Both the position numbers and the translations under genes were made by a program. The notes under the pieces are model-generated. The model was not told the origin of the DNA and searched no databases. It saw only the letters and a program-made list of their open reading frames with translations. Below, piece by piece: positions 23,772 to 25,277 of a stretch of 25,277 nt of DNA. Numbering within the stretch: the first letter of the stretch is position 1; each line of letters opens with the position of its first letter. Origin of the DNA: Bacillota bacterium (GTDB lineage Bacteria; Bacillota; Sulfobacillia; Sulfobacillales; Sulfobacillaceae); NCBI GenBank assembly GCA_023488565.1, contig JAMDDZ010000044.1:530-25806 (forward strand), given 5' to 3'.

Positions 23772-24071
23772 TTAAATGCGATAGTAAACGGTAGTTTTAA
23801 AGGAGTCTTCCGTAAAAAGACTACGAGCCTTGTCGGCCAACTCTTGATATTTAGGATCGCGTCGCAACGATTGGGCAACCGTTTCCAATTGAGCCAAGCT
23901 GTCGAAGTCCATCGCTACTTGAAATGCCCCTGGGGTGCCAAATGCTTGATAAAATACCTCTAATGACTTCCCGTGCTCTTGCATAAAGTATTCTTTCATT
24001 TCTTTGAATAACTGCATGGCCCCGTTTCCTTTGCCCGCCACGGTGCGAAACTCAACAACGTATCGATTCAT
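23772..24071 (-). CDS. small protein, likely dimeric alpha/beta-barrel fold
   Basis: This 99-residue protein shows a beta-alpha-beta pattern. It has an N-terminal strand (NRYVVEFRTV), a long helix (QLFKEMKEYFMQEH), a strand (QVAMDFDSL), a second helix and a final strand (FKTTVYYRI). This fits the dimeric alpha/beta-barrel (NIPSNAP/ABM-like) superfamily. I do not recognise a specific function. It has no cysteine and no membrane helix. AAAGGA lies upstream of the ATG at 24071. The amidohydrolase gene ends 125 bases upstream on the same strand, so co-transcription is possible. Confidence 0.75.
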   Translation of the reverse strand: MNRYVVEFRTVAGKGNGAMQLFKEMKEYFMQEHGKSLEVFYQAFGTPGAFQVAMDFDSLAQLETVAQSLRRDPKYQELADKARSLFTEDSFKTTVYYRI

Positions 24072-24196
24072 CTTTTGCTTCGTTCCTTTCTGTTTCCCTT
24101 ACCGGGGAATAAGATAGCTATACTGCAATCCAGTCCCATTGTAGACCACGGATCAGAACCTCTGCTACCCAAACATTCCTCAATGAATTCATCCCT

Positions 24197-25277
24197 CTAG
24201 TTTTGATAGACGGTGTTGCCTGTAATCCACACGTGTTTGGCTTTAGCCTGCAATGACACCAAGGGATTACCCTCAAACAAAACCAAATCTGCTTCCAATC
24301 CAATGTGTATCGCTCCGACCCGCCCACTCACCCCGATGATTTGCGCTGGCGCAATGGTAATACTGGCTAGGGCCTGGGTTAGGTCAATGCCGTGACGCAT
24401 TGCCATCCCCGCATATAACGGTAAATATTCTGCAGGGACCACCGGATGATCCGATGCAATAGCAGTGACAATTCCCTTTTGCATCAACCGCGATGGGGTC
24501 CAAAATCCTTTGTGACGCAATTCTGCCTTGCCCCGGGTAGAAAAAGAAGGCCCAGTAACCACGGGCACTCCCCAAGAAAGAATTTGCTCAGTAAGCAAAT
24601 CAGCTTCGGTTCCATGGTCAATCACCATACGTACCTTAAATTCAGATATTACACGGTGCGCGGTAGCAATATCATCGCTTCGATGTGAATGAACTCTCAG
24701 GGGAATGTCGCCACGAATAACCATCCCTAAAGCCTCTAGCCTCGGGTCCCAATCCTTTGCCCCCCGCGACGTGTCCAGTTGATAGCGTCGCGCTTTCTCC
24801 AACCATTCCCGTAACACTGCGGCCACTGCGGGACGGCTCGATGGCCGTCTCTTTTGTCCACCATGAACGCGTATCGGATTTTCCCCCATGGCCACTTTCA
24901 TACCCGCCGCTGGAACCATAACCATCTCTTCCACGGTATCGCCAGCAAGGTGAATTGTAGTACCTATTCCACTAATGACATTGGCAGACCCCATCGTAAC
25001 ATAGGACGCGGTAACCCCAGCCTTTAGGGCTTCTGCAATTGCGGGGTCCTTTGGATAAATGCCATCGAGTGCCCTCAGGTCGGCAGTCACGGGATCAGTG
25101 GTCTCATTGACGTCTTGTGATCCCAGTGTTTCCCCGCTTGTGGAAAGGCCAATATGACTATGCGCATCAACGAATCCCGGGAGGCATAGCAAGCCATGTC
25201 CGTCAATGACAGGGGTTCCTGCATCTGGAGTATAATGAGCCTCGATGGCGCGGATGACTCCCAGATCGTCAATGAGC
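24197..25277 (-). CDS. amidohydrolase (imidazolonepropionase-like), 5' end outside window
   Basis: This metal-dependent amidohydrolase is cut off by the window end. The frame is open through 25276, so at least 359 residues are present and perhaps 30 N-terminal ones are missing. After the strand GTPVIDGHGLLCLPGFVDAH comes the metal-binding HSH motif (DAHSHIG). Later metal or catalytic positions are in VHSHRSD, VIDHGTEAD and IASDHPVVP. The ENPIRVHG block resembles the ENPKRVYG signature of the imidazolonepropionase-like subgroup, whose members have mostly unknown cyclic-amide or dipeptide substrates. The C-terminal GLEADLVLFEGNPL segment is the usual return to the small beta-domain. A TTG at 25192 is not the real start, because conserved sequence continues upstream. 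Confidence 0.9.
   Translation of the reverse strand, partial: LIDDLGVIRAIEAHYTPDAGTPVIDGHGLLCLPGFVDAHSHIGLSTSGETLGSQDVNETTDPVTADLRALDGIYPKDPAIAEALKAGVTASYVTMGSANVISGIGTTIHLAGDTVEEMVMVPAAGMKVAMGENPIRVHGGQKRRPSSRPAVAAVLREWLEKARRYQLDTSRGAKDWDPRLEALGMVIRGDIPLRVHSHRSDDIATAHRVISEFKVRMVIDHGTEADLLTEQILSWGVPVVTGPSFSTRGKAELRHKGFWTPSRLMQKGIVTAIASDHPVVPAEYLPLYAGMAMRHGIDLTQALASITIAPAQIIGVSGRVGAIHIGLEADLVLFEGNPLVSLQAKAKHVWITGNTVYQN

Noticed and set aside
23588..23878. A 96-codon minus-strand frame across the inverted repeat
   Set aside because: It overlaps the better-supported 99-residue gene in another frame and has no ribosome site.

Overview
The window looks like chromosomal DNA from a Gram-positive (Firmicutes-type) bacterium. 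Most genes have strong AGGAGG-like ribosome sites with short spacers, GTG and TTG starts are common, and the thiL-tsaE-tsaB-rimI order is typical of that group. The mix of genes (rubredoxin-less rubrerythrin, GlpC/HdrD-like protein, DUF3501, cyclohexyl-CoA-type reductases) fits an aerobic, possibly acidophilic Sulfobacillus-like organism. That placement is an inference from memory, not a proof. Both ends of the window cut into or close to genes. I saw no rRNA, tRNA, CRISPR array or insertion sequence.

Layout. Positions 18-6338 (all minus strand) hold a truncated 3-hydroxyacyl-CoA dehydrogenase, an acetyl-CoA acetyltransferase, murA, guaB, murC and a gamma-class carbonic anhydrase-like protein. 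A run of three DnaA-box-like 9-mers lies just upstream of the last gene. Positions 6399-10547 hold the tRNA t6A-modification genes (tsaD, tsaB, tsaE) with rimI and thiL, interrupted by a small four-helix membrane protein on the other strand. Positions 10762-12140 hold an alpha/beta hydrolase and a YceI-family protein that converge on a perfect hairpin.

Positions 12306-15511 (plus strand) form a tight operon of one crotonase-fold isomerase/hydratase and three different short-chain dehydrogenases. One resembles mitochondrial-type 2,4-dienoyl-CoA reductase. One has the Y-x6-K signature of enoyl reductases and resembles ChcA (1-cyclohexenylcarbonyl-CoA reductase). One resembles BadH (2-hydroxycyclohexanecarboxyl-CoA dehydrogenase). 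Together they suggest an alicyclic-CoA pathway, possibly formation of the cyclohexanecarboxyl-CoA starter for omega-cyclohexyl fatty acids. A LysR regulator (convergent) and a SAM-dependent methyltransferase follow.

Positions 17205-20579 (minus strand) form a peroxide-response module: rubrerythrin, a GlpC/HdrD-like iron-sulfur protein, DUF3501, a PerR-type regulator and a family-4-like uracil-DNA glycosylase. A PerR-box-like palindrome lies over the likely rubrerythrin promoter, so the operon may be controlled by its own PerR. Positions 20766-25277 hold an M1 aminopeptidase, a 438-base gap containing a structured inverted repeat, a small dimeric-barrel-like protein, and an amidohydrolase cut off by the window end.
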